From Ampelocalamus luodianensis (lineage: Eukaryota > Streptophyta > Magnoliopsida > Poales > Poaceae), in assembly GCA_036346255.1 (NCBI GenBank), contig CM070624.1, positions 14,292,626-14,356,625 on the forward strand: 64,000 nucleotides of DNA, in the 5' to 3' direction. The position numbers were made by a program, and so were the translations under genes. The notes under the pieces were generated by a model that searched no databases, was not told the origin of the DNA, and worked only from the letters and a program-made list of their open reading frames with translations. This document shows, piece after piece, positions 46,701 to 57,905 of this stretch (its first letter is position 1; each line of letters opens with the position of its first letter).

Positions 46701-49700
46701 GACGGCATGGACAACAGTTCGTGTAGAAATTCGACAGCTGCAATCATAGCGGCGGTCTTGTCGCCTATCTCCGTCCACCACCGTCTGCAGCCTACGACAT
46801 CACCGCAGACTCCGATCCTTGATGTTGCTGCCAATGTCAGGGTTGACTGCCGCAGCCTCAAATCAAGGACGTCGCTCCCCGCCTTCGCCCGTGGCGTCCA
46901 CGTGCAGGGAGGCCTTCACGGTCCACTAGTCATTCTTGCCCAGCCATGCACACATGCCTTGAGCCCCTATCTGTTGTCCCCATACCCTCGATCCGGTGCC
47001 GCGCCGTTGTCAGCACCACGCCATCACATTGGACAATACGAGTTGCGACGGGAATTGCACGAGAAAGAGGGAGAATCGTGGGTAGTTGTTTCGCTTAATG
47101 AGGGGAGACGTGAGCGGGCAGTTGCAGAGAAAGATATAGGTGGCGAGGTGGCGAGACGGTTTTCGCTCGGGGAAAGAAAGGCTCGCCTATCCATGCATCT
47201 TTGTTTTTTTTTTCATTTTTTGAGAGCTGTTTTTTCAGGGGATCGTATTGGGTGCACTATGTGGACGGGAGGAGTGCCCCTGCGTGGGTATGGGGAGGGG
47301 AGGACAGATGACCACCAAGTCCTATTTTTAAGTAGTAGAGATTGTTAGTTTGTAGGGCATTATTTTTTACAAAATCTGGTATATGTGTATGAAACAACAA
47401 AGAATAGATTATAACCCCCTTTATTTAATGACAATTTCGGTTGTAAATGGATTAGCTGTCACACTGGTGATTTTATCTCTTTGTTTATCTGGCTTCAGGT
47501 TCTAGAGGAGATTAGAGTTGGACTTGAGCTAAATGACTATGCAATGCAACAACGGCGGCTTGCCCACATGCGATTCCTTGGGGAGTTATATAGCTATGAG
47601 CATATTGATTCATCAGTTATCTTTGAGACACTGTACCTTATTATTGTATTTGGTCATGGAACACCCGAAGTAAGTAAAAACTTAAGTAGAGTAGGAGCAA
47701 AACTTACTTTTGCTGTCTTTCTTTTACCGTCTCATATTTTATACTGATCTTGCAACAATCCAGATATTGTCTATATAATGTCAAGTGTTAGTTTTTAGTG
47801 CAGTTCTCCCAATTTAGTATAGTCAACTGCAGACACTTATTAGTTTGATAACATTTTTTATTGAACTGCCTTTTGCCTTGCCATTCTTTAACATGCTTGG
47901 TATTCATAGTTTTTCCTTTCAAACTGTATAACTTATAAACCTCCAAAAAAAATTGTCGACGTATTTCTTATCTGCAATCCTGAATAAGTATGTTGCAAAA
48001 TTAAAGATGTTACTAAGCTTGATTCTCATTCTTCGTCTCTAATGCTTCATGCATGCTTAAAGCGCCTATGTTTTAAAAGAATTGATATGCTATCAGTCTA
48101 TCACTTGTCACTGAATTAATCCTTTGTTTTTATCCTGTGCAGAAAGATCTGCTGGATCCTCCAGAAGATTATTTCAGGATTAGGATGATCGTTACACTTC
48201 TCCAGACTTGTGGTCACTATTTTGGTAGAGGCTCTTCAAAAAGGAAGCTTGACAGGTTTTTGCTATATTTTCAAAGATATGTCCTTAACAAGGGGCTGTT
48301 ACCACTTGACATAGAGTTTGATGTTCAGGTTTGTCTTGCTCTAAGCATCAACAACTCGTTGGAGGTTGCATCTTCAAAGCATGATTACTTCTGTTAGTCT
48401 TCATTGTATATGGCTGTTGAGTTACAAAGTCAATATTAAGTGGAGAAGAGCTGTTGAGGTGCACCATGTTAAACGTGTGGTGCTAGGTGGGCTAATATTG
48501 GTGCTTCCCTTGCCTCTTTTCTCCACATCATTGCTGCCAGGCCGTGAGAATCAGGGAAAGAGGGGAAAAGATCTGGATGTAGTTGGTAGTGAGATTTCAA
48601 CATTTTCACCTGCAATCTGGATCAATGAACTTTTAAAAATGTTGGCTCTCAACTTTGTATTGAAGCAAGGGGTACTTTGGAATTTGGATGTCACCAATAG
48701 TCAAAATATCTGTAGAGATCCATGGGTTTAAGAATGGGTAACCGAATATTCTGGATTCAGTAGAATCACAATTCACAATAATACATTACTAACAATAGTT
48801 GGTCTGCAACTTAGCATGAGTTAACTTATGGCACACTGTTATTATTGTTTTAGATGTTTGTTAAACCACTTGTGCTAAAATAAAAGCATAGATCATCGTT
48901 ATTATGTTTCTAAGAAGACAGATCAACATAATTGTTGTCCTGTGCATTATTTCTATTGTTGGAGAACATGGAATCATTTACTTCCTTGCTGGGCTGCTTT
49001 AATGTGCTTAGCCTTATTCTGTAAGCCCAAAATTCCGCATTACTCCAATGGCCGCTAGATCATAGAACATAACATAAATCAATTACCCTTTGTTTCAGAC
49101 TCAGAGATGTCTCATCACTCATCAGTGAGTTTAGCTCCTAATTCCTTTACATGTGGTGCAGGATATGTTTGCTGAGCTACGACCTAACATGACTAGGTAT
49201 TCGTCTATGGAAGAATTGAATTCTGCTCTGGTCGAGCTCGAAGAAAATGAGCATGATACCTTAGCTGAGAAAGGTGGAAGTGAAAGGCACTCAGACAGCG
49301 AACCACAGATGAAACAATCTGAAAGTGCTTCTTTTGATGCCAGCGGCAAGAGCTCGGGAAACAGACCCGAGGAAAATGGTAGGGATCATGAAGTAGCAGC
49401 AGACAGTGAGAGCTATTCAGATAGCGGAAGCATCTATCGCGATGGACATGAAGATGAAGATTTTCTGTTCGAAGAGAAATCAGATGACAGGTCTGAGAAT
49501 GAAGTTCACAATGATGATGATGGCATGCCTGTTGGTTCTGATGAAGAAGAAAGTGTCCGGGTTAGACAGAAGGTGGTGCAAGTTGATCCTAAGGAGCAAG
49601 AAGACTTTGACCGGGAGCTGAAAGCCGTTCTACAGGAAAGCTTGGAGTCACGCAAGTTGGAGGTGCGGGCCAGGCCCACTTTGAACATGATGATACCTAT

Positions 49701-50151
49701 GAATGTCTTTGAGGGGTCTAAGGACCCAAGGGCCACTGAAGCAGAGAGTGGGGAAGAAAATGCAGCTGAGGAGAGTGGCAATGCTGGGGGTGGTAGCAAG
49801 GTGTGTGTCAAGGTGCTTGTGAAGAAAGGGCACAAGCAGCAGACCAAGCAAATGCTCATTCCTGGAGACTGCTCACTTGTTCAGAGCACAAAGCAGCAAG
49901 AGGCTGCTGAGCTTGAGGAGAAGCAAAATATCAAGCGGAAAATTCTTGAATACAACGAAAGGGAGGAGGAAGAATTGAACGGAGGATCATTGCAAACTGG
50001 GAACTGGGGTCAAGGAGGAAGCAGCACAGGCAGCAGTATCAGGCCTGCTGGGCGTGGTAGCTGGGATGGTTCAAACAGAGGTGGAGGTGCCCGGCAGCAG
50101 CGATATCACATCACCGGTGGGTTCTACCCTGGTTATGGCAGGAGAAGGTGA
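28778..50151 (+). CDS. UPF2: UPF2, nonsense-mediated mRNA decay factor (16 coding exons)
   Basis: UPF2 bridges UPF1 and UPF3 in the complex that marks premature stops for mRNA decay, in the cytoplasm and at the nuclear rim (family knowledge). Coding exons: 28778-28855, 31190-31271, 32091-32293, 32509-32853, 33812-33916, 34034-34161, 36145-36315, 36428-36509, 37020-37271, 37352-37549, 37762-37863, 38228-38479, 38609-38827, 47499-47669, 48143-48328, 49162-50151. All junctions are GT/AG, phases agree and no stop interrupts 1187 codons, the usual length for plant UPF2. MIF4G domain 1 spans about residues 57-285 (NYLRTLDSSIKRNTAVIKKL). MIF4G 2 is about 460-640 (DNLLQRLPGCVSRDLIDQL). MIF4G 3, the UPF3-binding one, is about 650-860. 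An acidic segment (880-1000), the UPF1-binding region (1000-1135) and a Gly/Arg-rich tail follow. The start has a strong context and an acidic N-terminus. The gene appears functional. Confidence 0.97.
28856..31189 (+). other. UPF2 first coding intron (2.3 kb)
   Basis: Donor GAG|GTGATT, acceptor CTGCAG|GAGGCC. Contains ORFs up to 92 codons on both strands near 29375-30030, without recognisable domains. No element boundary found. Confidence 0.8.
32925..33290. repeat. TAGGCG(C/T)C-rich repeat block in the fourth coding intron
   Basis: Many overlapping copies of the near-palindrome GCCTAGGCG/TAGGCGTCC at 32930-33080 recur at 33268-33296. Between them, a TTTGGAGTATTGGATACTG unit followed by CTGATCATTGTTCAGGAT occurs twice (about 33130 and 33205). 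Confidence 0.75.
33288..33533. repeat. 123-bp tandem duplication in the fourth coding intron
   Basis: Two head-to-tail copies, 33288-33410 and 33411-33533, begin CTCGCCTTGTC and end AATAATTGGG. They differ at only a few positions (for example TCGCCGTG against TCTCCGTG). The duplication lies fully inside the intron. Confidence 0.92.
34554..34730 (+). repeat. Left terminal inverted repeat of the MULE
   Basis: 177 bp, inverted relative to 35858-36034. Both share the blocks GAACTACAAAACCGGTTATT and GACGTGGCCGCATTTGG. Confidence 0.92.
35858..36034 (-). repeat. Right terminal inverted repeat of the MULE
   Basis: Reverse complement of the left repeat with a few substitutions and one-base length changes. 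Confidence 0.92.
39420..39545 (-). pseudogene. Exon-like fragment carried by the Helitron
   Basis: The minus strand shows an open segment between an acceptor-like TTTGTGCAG and a donor-like AAAAAAG|GTAAGAA. It reads ITSGMERAISTGNWDI, then a less familiar stretch. The ERAISTGNWD core recalls the second-largest subunit of RNA polymerase III, but the following residues do not continue that match. The source is therefore unproven. Confidence 0.25.
40240..40440 (+). mobile_element. 3' end of a truncated LINE
   Basis: A C/T-rich stretch is followed by GAGCTCTTCTTAATATAATG, a TGTGCAAAGCTTTTGCACTT palindrome and an A-rich tail (AAAAAATAAATAAAT). This layout is typical of 3' UTRs of grass L1-type elements. 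No reverse transcriptase is present and I could not identify a target duplication. Confidence 0.4.
41529..41691 (+). repeat. 5' LTR of the copia element
   Basis: 163 bp, including a GGCCCATGTGGCCCATGTAA repeat and TATATATACC. The first dinucleotide is TA rather than TG, a point change from the other LTR. Confidence 0.9.
41960..42110. repeat. 92-bp direct repeat in the copia leader
   Basis: The block ATCCGGCGCACCATCGATCA followed by CCAGATC and GGCGGGATCCAGAGCTCG occurs twice, from about 41966 and 42058, with shorter related pieces up to 42290. Confidence 0.7.
42541..46420 (+). pseudogene. Degenerate copia gag-pol
   Basis: Recognisable pieces in order are: a gag_polypeptide/UBN2 region (SVEEYYSAFTHITGPLES) at 42838-43150; a zinc knuckle CSHCKRTGHLVDKFF near 43270 with the third Cys lost; a protease site WILDSGVSFHI near 43506; a pre-integrase HHRLGHLCG motif near 43942; and integrase PFDLVHSDVWGPSPF near 44100. 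Reverse transcriptase follows with the active site YVDD at 45639-45650 and LGSLSYFLGIEV, and then an RNase H-type CDNTSDIQIASDPVKHGLTKHI stretch near 46275. The order PR-INT-RT-RH identifies Ty1/copia. At least ten breaks separate these blocks. Confidence 0.9.
46534..46684 (+). repeat. 3' LTR of the copia element
   Basis: 151 bp, starting TGTTAAGAGTG after a G-rich polypurine tract (46521-46533) and ending TTCTAACA. Confidence 0.9.
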
Positions 50152-50540
50152 GATTATGGCACTAAAATCATGGTTTACTTCCGCTTTTTTACCTCAGGAA
50201 TGAGCTGCCTAGAGGCCATTCCGCGGGAGTGAAACTGCTTGATTGGGAGCTCTCTCACCTAATTTAAGTTGGCATTGCTCAACGATGGATGAGAACGTGA
50301 AAATGGCTATAGTTCCTTAGGTGCTGTACTCTGCTGGGCCAATACCAATAGTCCTATGGTGACAATTACATGTGAAGTGGGTCTTGTCTCCCTAACAGGT
50401 TTAGGAGGTTTTGCTTGTACATAAGATGCTTTCGCTACCTAAGCCCAGAATGCATACACTGACCTGGATGTACACTGATATGATTTGCTAGTATCCATTG
50501 GGCATGCAGCTTTCAAGGGTCTGAATGTCTGACCCCAATC
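50152..50540 (+). other. UPF2: Probable UPF2 3' UTR
   Basis: Follows the TGA at 50149-50151. It is T-rich in places with no exact AATAAA, so the polyadenylation site is not defined. Confidence 0.4.
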
Positions 50541-53500
50541 CCAGATTGGGTTGCGAACGGAAGACCTGAGCATGAGAGTTATCTTCCAGTTTACTCGCGT
50601 TCCTCTCTCAGTGCGCTTTTTACTCGTTCGAGCTGTCCGTGCCTTCCTCGGCGCCTCCTATCATTCTGGTTCGGGCATTACCCTCCCCTTTCTCCGCTGC
50701 TCCATGATTAGGCTCTTCTTACTCAGGGTGCGCCTGTGCATGTCTGCCATGAGCAGCGAGCTCCTTTCCACCCAACAATTGCGAGGCGGGAATGAGACGA
50801 GGGAGCCCGACGTCAGGTTCGCCCAATGGTATCGCTCGGCAGTGCTCATGCAAAACGCCACTACAGCACGAGGTTCCGTCCGATGTTACGTCAAACGCCT
50901 GTACGAGCACAGGAAAGCGCATGTCGCGAGCGAATCCATGATTACGAGCTCGGAAATGCCGTCCCCTCGGCTCCTTGGGAGCGCACAGACCACAGTGCAG
51001 GATCGATATCTTTACGCCTTCTTTACACGGATATTGGGCATCACAATACGGCCATCCATCGTTCTTGCACGTACCGTTCATCTCCGAGAGAGGGGATCCA
51101 TCGTCCATGCAAGCGAAGTCATATATGCAACTGACTCATCAGTAGCCATCTAACGTCCCTGACATTGGTGAGCAAGCTACAGGTCAGCCGGGGCAAAGGC
51201 TGGCCATCGATAGTTGCAGGAGCACCAGGAGAAATAGTATCTTGGTGGTCTTTGGAATCTCCGGAAGAAGTGGATTCTGTCACGGTGTCACTTGCGCCCT
51301 CGCCTTTTTCCGAGGAATCTGATGTGTACTGTGGCGCCGCCTCACAGGAGGGGAAGGGGAAGGGGAAGGGGAGCCTGGCTTTTCGGGAGTTTTGACTCTT
51401 GGGGGAGGGATCTGATCGGAGAGAACGCGTTAGATTCCGCGTCGCATTGCCAGCAACAAGTTGGTTTGGCGCGAATAAAACGAGTGGATTCTGCTTCTGC
51501 TTCTGCTTCTGCTTTAGCCGTAGGATTTTGTGGTGCTCTCGGTCTCCCTCTCTCCTTTTCACTTGTCCCCCTTGATCCTAGTTGGATAAAGCCACCGCAT
51601 CTCTCTTCTTATAACGTCTCTCACTCTCAGTCTCAGGTGGCCTTGATGTGGAAAAGCAGTGCATGCCTAGTGTTTTGTTAGTGTCTTCCTTTGTGTGCAA
51701 GCTGTCACCTTTAGTTACCGACTTGGCCCGTAGCATGTTCCGGAGATCGTTCTCTGCTCGGTTCGGTTCGGTGCAACAGATGACAGTGAATTTGCCCACT
51801 GCGCGGCTGCGGTAAATTCATCAGATGTGCTGCAAAATACAGTGGAAATCAAGGAGACAAAGGCTGTTAATTATCGAAGCATATTCTCTGGACGATCGAT
51901 GTATCCTAAAGCGTGCAGCACCAAATTATGTTACCTGCCAAATGGGTGCACAAGGAGGAGCGCACACATGACATGCGTGGTGGTGTGATGGGTCAAGGGC
52001 AGTTTCGCCATTTCGGCAGGGAGGGTTTGGTACTTTGGTGCCTCCTGGTGGGGCCAGGTTCCCACAACTGCACCTCTCGCTGGCGAGTGTTGTGCTGCTT
52101 CGTCAGTGACCACCAGCGCTTAATTGCAGCAACTCCGGCTAGTTACGTTGGGGCCCATTGGCCATTGCAATTCAATATGCGCCCGTACATTTCACACAGT
52201 AACGGAATGATAGAACAGGGAATAGATTTTTGTGTGGAAATGAGAAAATAGTTCAGGCTTTGCGGAGAGCCAGGGCAGGGCAGGAAAAAGGAAGCCTTGG
52301 CACACATCCACTCTGAGAAGGTAAAGATGGGAAAAGAGAGCCAAATCTATAAAGTAAACTTTCCAATTAGACTAGTAAGATTTCTCAAGGAGCACTCTAT
52401 TATTTCAGTTAAGTAGCATCTTGAAGGATCAATTTACACTCATTAGTATTTTCCAAAATGAATGTTTACACTATTGGTAACCGCCAATGTTTCGGAAAAG
52501 AACCAGGGCGGGCAGAAATTTGTGTGTTAGAGAAACGGGCTAGCAGGTCAGAAGACCAGAGTCAAAGGACAACAGCACATGAGTTTCAGACAAAAAAAAA
52601 CATAGAGATCAGTGTGGTGACACGTGATCATATATTGCATGCCATGTGTCATGAGCCATGCACCAACATTTGACACGTTGATCAAAGAGACTCGGCACTG
52701 GCCACCTGCTCCACCGGTCCGCCAAGTTGCTAGCCAAGTTGCTAGCCAGTGGACAGTACGTAGCATTCTTTTTTAAAAGCTTTTTTAAGGAACGGTAGCA
52801 TGGCACCTATCGCTCCGCTCAATCATCTTTGCGTCCATAGTTTACCCAAAAAAAAAAACTGTGCGTCCATCAAAATATGCACAACTTGCCACAAACGAAA
52901 TTAAGACTAAGCTAACTGACGCGAGTATAATTTTCAGTTGTGTACTCGAATTCTCCATGCCGAATTGTTTGCTCCCTAATTCACCGGTCACGGGGCGCAC
53001 GCTCATCTGAACGGTCTTTTCGCAATAATGCACGCGATGGACGCACCAAACCTAGTGCGGCAACTTGCATTTTACTGGCATCTCCCTACACGGCTGGCGG
53101 CTGCTGCGCGCAGCCACTGCCTGTTTGCCCGCGCGGACGCGGACGCGCGGTGTGATTGTTTCTGCTGTCGCTTGCGGTCGTGGGCCGGGGAGAGTTGGTG
53201 GTTCCATACTTCCACCGCGCGCGCGCCAAAAGCGTGCGTGATGGGTTCCTTTGCCCTTTTCGGCCGTGCTCCTATCAATTATTGGCCGAAGCCGACCCGC
53301 GCGCTTCAGCGCGGAGTGGTCGCCCGCGCGCGCCCACCGCCCGGAAGCAGACGACGCGCGGCATGAGGCTGCGACAAGACAACGGAGGGCACGTACGCCC
53401 TGCGCCCGCGAATGGATCCCCTTGGCGCGCGGGAACCGGCCTACTTTTAGGCCTACCCTAGGCTCTGAAAACGACGGACTCGGGCGAATCGGGGCGATGC

Positions 53501-53993
53501 TTGCTAAAACGCACGAATCCCACGCGCCCGTGAGCCCGTCCTAGATCTGTGCCCGCGCTGCGAATCCAAGACGAAAAATGAGGGTGGGTTGAAAGAGTTG
53601 AAGTCTCGAATGACTAAACTAATTTGCAACGAGCGTAGTTTTACATTCTTGTCAATCAAATTCATAGTTTCATACATGAATAAAAGCAAAGCAAAAAAAG
53701 AGAAATACAATAGAGATATCTCGCTAATGGAAAGTGCATCTCCAAAACATGTAAATATGGTTCTAGTATGTAACAATCTGTACATCAAAATTAGAAAAAT
53801 TAGTGATACAATAGCAAATTGTACTTAAATGATCATGAATATTCAAAATAAAAAATCATACCACTAAAACGCTAGCTTGAATCACGACTTTCGCGAGGCA
53901 AATTCATTCTACGATTTTTCATGCCTTGAAAGGATTTTATGATTGCATCATCATCAATGGATCTAAATATGTCTCGCTCGGTGTAGCACACCA
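50541..53993. other. Intergenic region downstream of UPF2, no gene recognised
   Basis: Overlapping ORFs occupy 50551-51681 on both strands without a recognised domain. One minus-strand frame has a cluster of Cys residues, listed separately. A (CTTCTG)n run lies at 51491-51513. A strongly GC-rich, CGCG-containing block spans about 53020-53560 and then drops sharply to AT-rich sequence. Nothing supports a gene with confidence. Confidence 0.45.
50719..51108 (-). CDS. Unrecognised Cys-containing minus-strand ORF
   Basis: The frame reads 129 codons. The start of the frame contains NGTCKNDGWPYCDAQYPC, then a CGLC motif, giving a cluster of regularly placed cysteines like those of secreted peptides. 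There is no signal peptide in the same frame, and an upstream exon cannot be assigned. It overlaps a longer + strand ORF (50551-51153). It may be a real exon, a relic or chance. Confidence 0.2.
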   Translation of the reverse strand: MDDGSPLSEMNGTCKNDGWPYCDAQYPCKEGVKISILHCGLCAPKEPRGRHFRARNHGFARDMRFPVLVQAFDVTSDGTSCCSGVLHEHCRAIPLGEPDVGLPRLIPASQLLGGKELAAHGRHAQAHPE

Positions 53994-54027
53994 CACTACT
54001 ACAAAACAGGCTATAGAAGACATCCTA

Positions 54028-54490
54028 TCACAGACGGGTTAATTTGAATCCGTCTGTGTTGGGTCTGTTGGGCGCGGCATTTGCTTTGCCGGCCTATCAC
54101 AGACGGTTCTTACTAGTAACCGTCGTGATATATGCTTATCACTGAGCGGTTTATATACCAAATGCAGGAAATATCACGCATACGCTTCTATTTGTGAACC
54201 GTCGCGATAATCCTCATATCACGAGCGGTTTATATACCAATCGTCAGAAATATCACGACGATTATATTTATGAACCGTCGTGATAATCCCCATATCACCG
54301 AAGCGGTTTATTAATAGAGCGTCGTGATATGTCATGACGCTTCGTATATAAACCGCTGCGTGATAATTCTCGTATCACTGCAGCGGTTGATAAAGAGCAC
54401 TGCAGCGAAATATCACGACGGTTTTATTTATAAACCGTCGTGATATATGTATCATCGCGCATTCATATTTTGAACCGTGCGCGATATCCT
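54028..54490. repeat. CACTA 5' subterminal repeats
   Basis: At least ten alternating direct and inverted copies of a ~14-bp motif (TATCAC(A)GACGGTT and AACCGTCGTGATA), many with small internal changes. In En/Spm elements such repeats bind the element-encoded proteins (family knowledge). Confidence 0.85.
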
Positions 54491-54961
54491 CGCTATAAAT
54501 ACCTTGAGTACCCCGCCATTCCCATTTGAGCCGCCACCGATAAAACCCATCCGCACCGCGACAGAGAGAGAGGAGGAGAAGGAGAGGAGAAAGGGAGGAG
54601 AAGGAGAGGAGAAAGGGAAGGAGAAGAGAAAGATAGGAGAAAGGGAGGGAGAAGGAGAGGAGAAAGGGAGGGAGACAAAGAATCTAATAGATCAATTTGG
54701 TATTTTCGTCGTGAGCTCAGAGGGTAACATTCTTTATAACCCAATCGAGATATGGTAGAATATGCTAAGCATCGCGTGTATAAGAGTCGAAGTGGAGTAA
54801 ACTTTTGTATCCGATGTAAGGGAATAGAATAATATTTTTCATTTGGTAGTTGGAATAATATTAAAGTTTCTGTGAGGGGGAAGGAAATGGAGAGAGAGCG
54901 GTTGAGAGAGATTTTATTAATCTAATTTGACACTATATATTTTGTTACATGTGTAGCGTAG

Positions 54962-57905
54962 ATGGACCGAAACTGGATGTATGGTGTGAACCGTGTGAGT
55001 CAAGAGTACATTAATGGCGTGGTTGCTTTTAGAAGAGCCGCCGAGTAGGATATGTTGAAAAAGGGGATAAAATATATGTACTGTCCATGCATTGATTGCG
55101 ATAATCTGAAGATGTTTACCAACTCGGCGCAGATAGAAGCACACTTGATTCGAAGGGGTTTCAAAAAAGGGTATACATGTTGGACCAGTCACGGTGAAGA
55201 GCGACGGTGAAGTTAGTAATAACGACATCGCCGAGAAGTCAACGATATGCCGGATGTCAACGATATGCCGGATGTAGACTGTGCTTTTGATGAGGATAGG
55301 TCACACGATGACAATCTGGATCAGATGCTACGCAATGCAGAAGAGAACTACAGTGAGAGAGTTTTGTAAATTCGAGCGCTTAATGGAGGACTCGGTGAGA
55401 CCTTTGTTCCTCGCCGCAGCCGGAATATACAAGGTTGTCAACCGTGATTGAACTGCTTAAATTAAAGGCAAGCAATGGTTGGTCCGATAAGAGTTTCACG
55501 GCGTTGTTAGGTCTCCTAGCGGACATTCTTCCGGAGGGAAACGTGTTGCCCAACACCACCTACCAAGCAAAGAAGGTTCTTTGTCCATTGGGAATGGAAG
55601 TAGAAAGAATACATGCATGTCCGAACGATTGTATCCTCTATCGTAAAGAGTATGCGACATGCATGTATGTCCGTGTGCAAAGCATCCCGATACAAGCGTC
55701 GAATACTTCTAGGTTGAAGCAAGGACCTCTGCTAAGATGTTGTGGTATCTCCTCGTGATCCCACGTTTGAGCGTTTATTTGCGAACTCAAAAGAGGCAAG
55801 ATTGGTGCGTTGGCACTCGAGAGGACCGTAAGAAAGATGGAAAGCTAAGACACCTCGCCGATTCTCGCTCGGTGGAGAAACTTCGATCGGAGGTTCAAGA
55901 GTTCGTGCGAACCAAGGAACATAAGGTTAGGTTGAGTACAGATGGAATGAATCCTTTCGGTAACATGAGCGATGACATAGCACTGCCCGTGAATCTATGC
56001 ATGTACAACCTTCCTCCTTGGCTGTGTATGAAGCGGAAGTACATTTTGATGTCACTACTTATCCAAGGGCCGAAACAACCTGGGAATGATATTGATGTGT
56101 ACCTAGCACCATTGCTGGAAGATCTTGTGACACCGTGGAACGAAGGGTGCAGGTATGGGATGCGTATAAACGAGAACTTCACTTTACACGCCATGTTGTT
56201 CTGCACCATCAATGATTTTCCTGCCTTGGGTAACCTGTCGGGCTTCAGTACAAAAGGAGCCAAAGCTTGTCCGCACTGCTTAGATGCTACAGAGAGTATA
56301 TGGCTAAACAACTCACGCAAATCGTATACGCGTCACCGTAGGTTCCTTCGAGTCACCCATACCGGAAGATGAAGAAACAATTCGACGGAAATAAGGAGGA
56401 CGGTTCACTCCAAGGGCTTTTAGAGGAAAGATGTCTATGATATGGTTAAGGATATCGATGTTGTGCTTGGGAAGGGACGCCAATTAAGAACCCGTCAAGA
56501 ACATCCGGAAGAAGCGGTCAATTTTTGGGACTTGCCTTATTGGGAGCACTTAGAAGTTCGCCATCGCATCGACGCCATGCATGTGGAGAAGAATGTATGT
56601 GATAGCTTGATTGGTCTCTTATCAACATTAGTGGCAAAACAAAGGATGGTGTTAACGCATCGGAGAGACTTGGTCGATATGAACATAAGGACCGAGTTAG
56701 CACCGCAAGAGATCGATCTGATTTAACGCATTCTCCCACCACTTGCTACACTCGTCCAAGGCCGAGAGATATGAATGTGCGAGCTTGCATGGTGTGAAAG
56801 TCCCGTCTGTTACTCTGCTAACATTAAGAAACTTGTTTCTATGCAAGATTTGAAATTAATTGGTATGAAGTCGCATGATTGTCATGTCTTGATGACACAA
56901 ATGCTTCTGTTGCAATTAGGAGTATCTTGCCGAACAAGGTCCGAGTAGCAATCTTGAGGTCGTGTTATTTCTTCAACTCAATTGCTCGGAAGGTCATCGA
57001 TCCCCAAGGACTAGATGCTCTACAGCCGAGGTGGTGACGACTCTATGTCATCTTGAGATGTATTTCCTCCGTCATTTTTCGATATCATGGTCCATCTCAT
57101 TGTTCACCTTGTGAAAGAGATAAAGATATGCGGCCTGTGTTCCTACGTTATATGTACCCGCTCGAGAGGTACATGGGAATTCTCAAGTCCTACGTGACGG
57201 AATCAATCTCGACCGAGGGCGATCATCGAAGGTTATGCAACGGAAGAGGTCATTGAGTTCTCGTCGACTATATGGCTCGTGGATCCGATAGGTGTGCCTC
57301 TTTCGTCATGAGGAGACTTGATGGTATCGGGACCATCGGAGGAAATCAATCACTCCGATCCGGATACATACGCCAAGCCCATTTCATGGTCTTGCAACAC
57401 ATGACCGAAGTGTCCCGTACATCGATGAGCACAAAGACATGGTACGCCAATGTAATCCAAACCGGTGGAGGTTTGGATCATGAGAGAGCACAACCGCTCG
57501 GTTCAACGGATGGTTAAAGGTGCGAATCACGGGAGGTCATCAAGTGATGATACATTGCTATGGTTGGCACAAGGGCCACAATTTACAATTGTCACATGGC
57601 AAGGATATGACATAAATGGGTACACATTTTATACGACATTTCGGGATAGGAAGAGCACAATCCAGCAAGGTGTCCACATAGATGCATTCAGATCGATGGC
57701 CGAGGAGCTCAGACTATGGGCAAATAGAGGAGATATGGGAGCTCGACTACGTGCTTTTCAAGATCCCCTATTTCGGTGTCGTTGGGTCCATCTCCACAGT
57801 GAAGGTTGGCAAGTGCGGCGTCACTACCGTGGACCTTGAACGTGTTTGGATACAAAGACGAACCATTCGTCGGCTAATCAAGTTGTTCAAGTATTCTATG
57901 TAACC
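54962..57905 (+). pseudogene. Degenerate CACTA transposase (TnpD/Transposase_21 type)
   Basis: From an ATG at 54962 the frame reads MDRNWMYGVNRVSQEY and YCPCIDC, the transposase-associated N-terminal domain, interrupted by a TAG. The Transposase_21 core follows at 55435-56372 with PNDCILYRKEY, LSTDGMNPFGNMS and GFSTKGAKACPHC. Then comes HRIDAMHVEKNVCDSLIGLL (56442-56726), a DUF4218-like piece with YPLERYMGILKSYV near 57150, and a DUF4216-like piece around 57540-57850 (WANRGDMGARLRAF, FRCRWV). The pieces fall in different frames, with frequent small insertions and deletions, so no full protein is encoded. Confidence 0.88.

Larger units (their letters stand above)
39212..47341 (-). mobile_element. 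Helitron in the thirteenth coding intron, split by a copia element
   Basis: Read on the minus strand, the element starts TCTCTACTACTTAAAA at 47341, preceded by A. It ends in a CCATTGCAACACACGGG hairpin-like stretch, then CTCTGCTAG at 39212, followed by T. This is the plant Helitron pattern: 5' TCTCTACTA, 3' hairpin plus CTRR, insertion between A and T with no target duplication. Removing the 5156-bp copia leaves about 3 kb. No Rep/helicase motif is visible, so it is non-autonomous. Without it the host intron would be 541 bp. The minus strand contains exon-like pieces with splice-type borders (for example about 39420-39545, reading MERAISTGNWDI) that could be captured host sequence. Confidence 0.75.

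Noticed and set aside
50551..51153. A 200-codon gene downstream of UPF2 on the + strand
   Set aside because: No domain, Arg/Ser-rich composition, overlapped by comparable frames on the minus strand, and no splice or promoter support.
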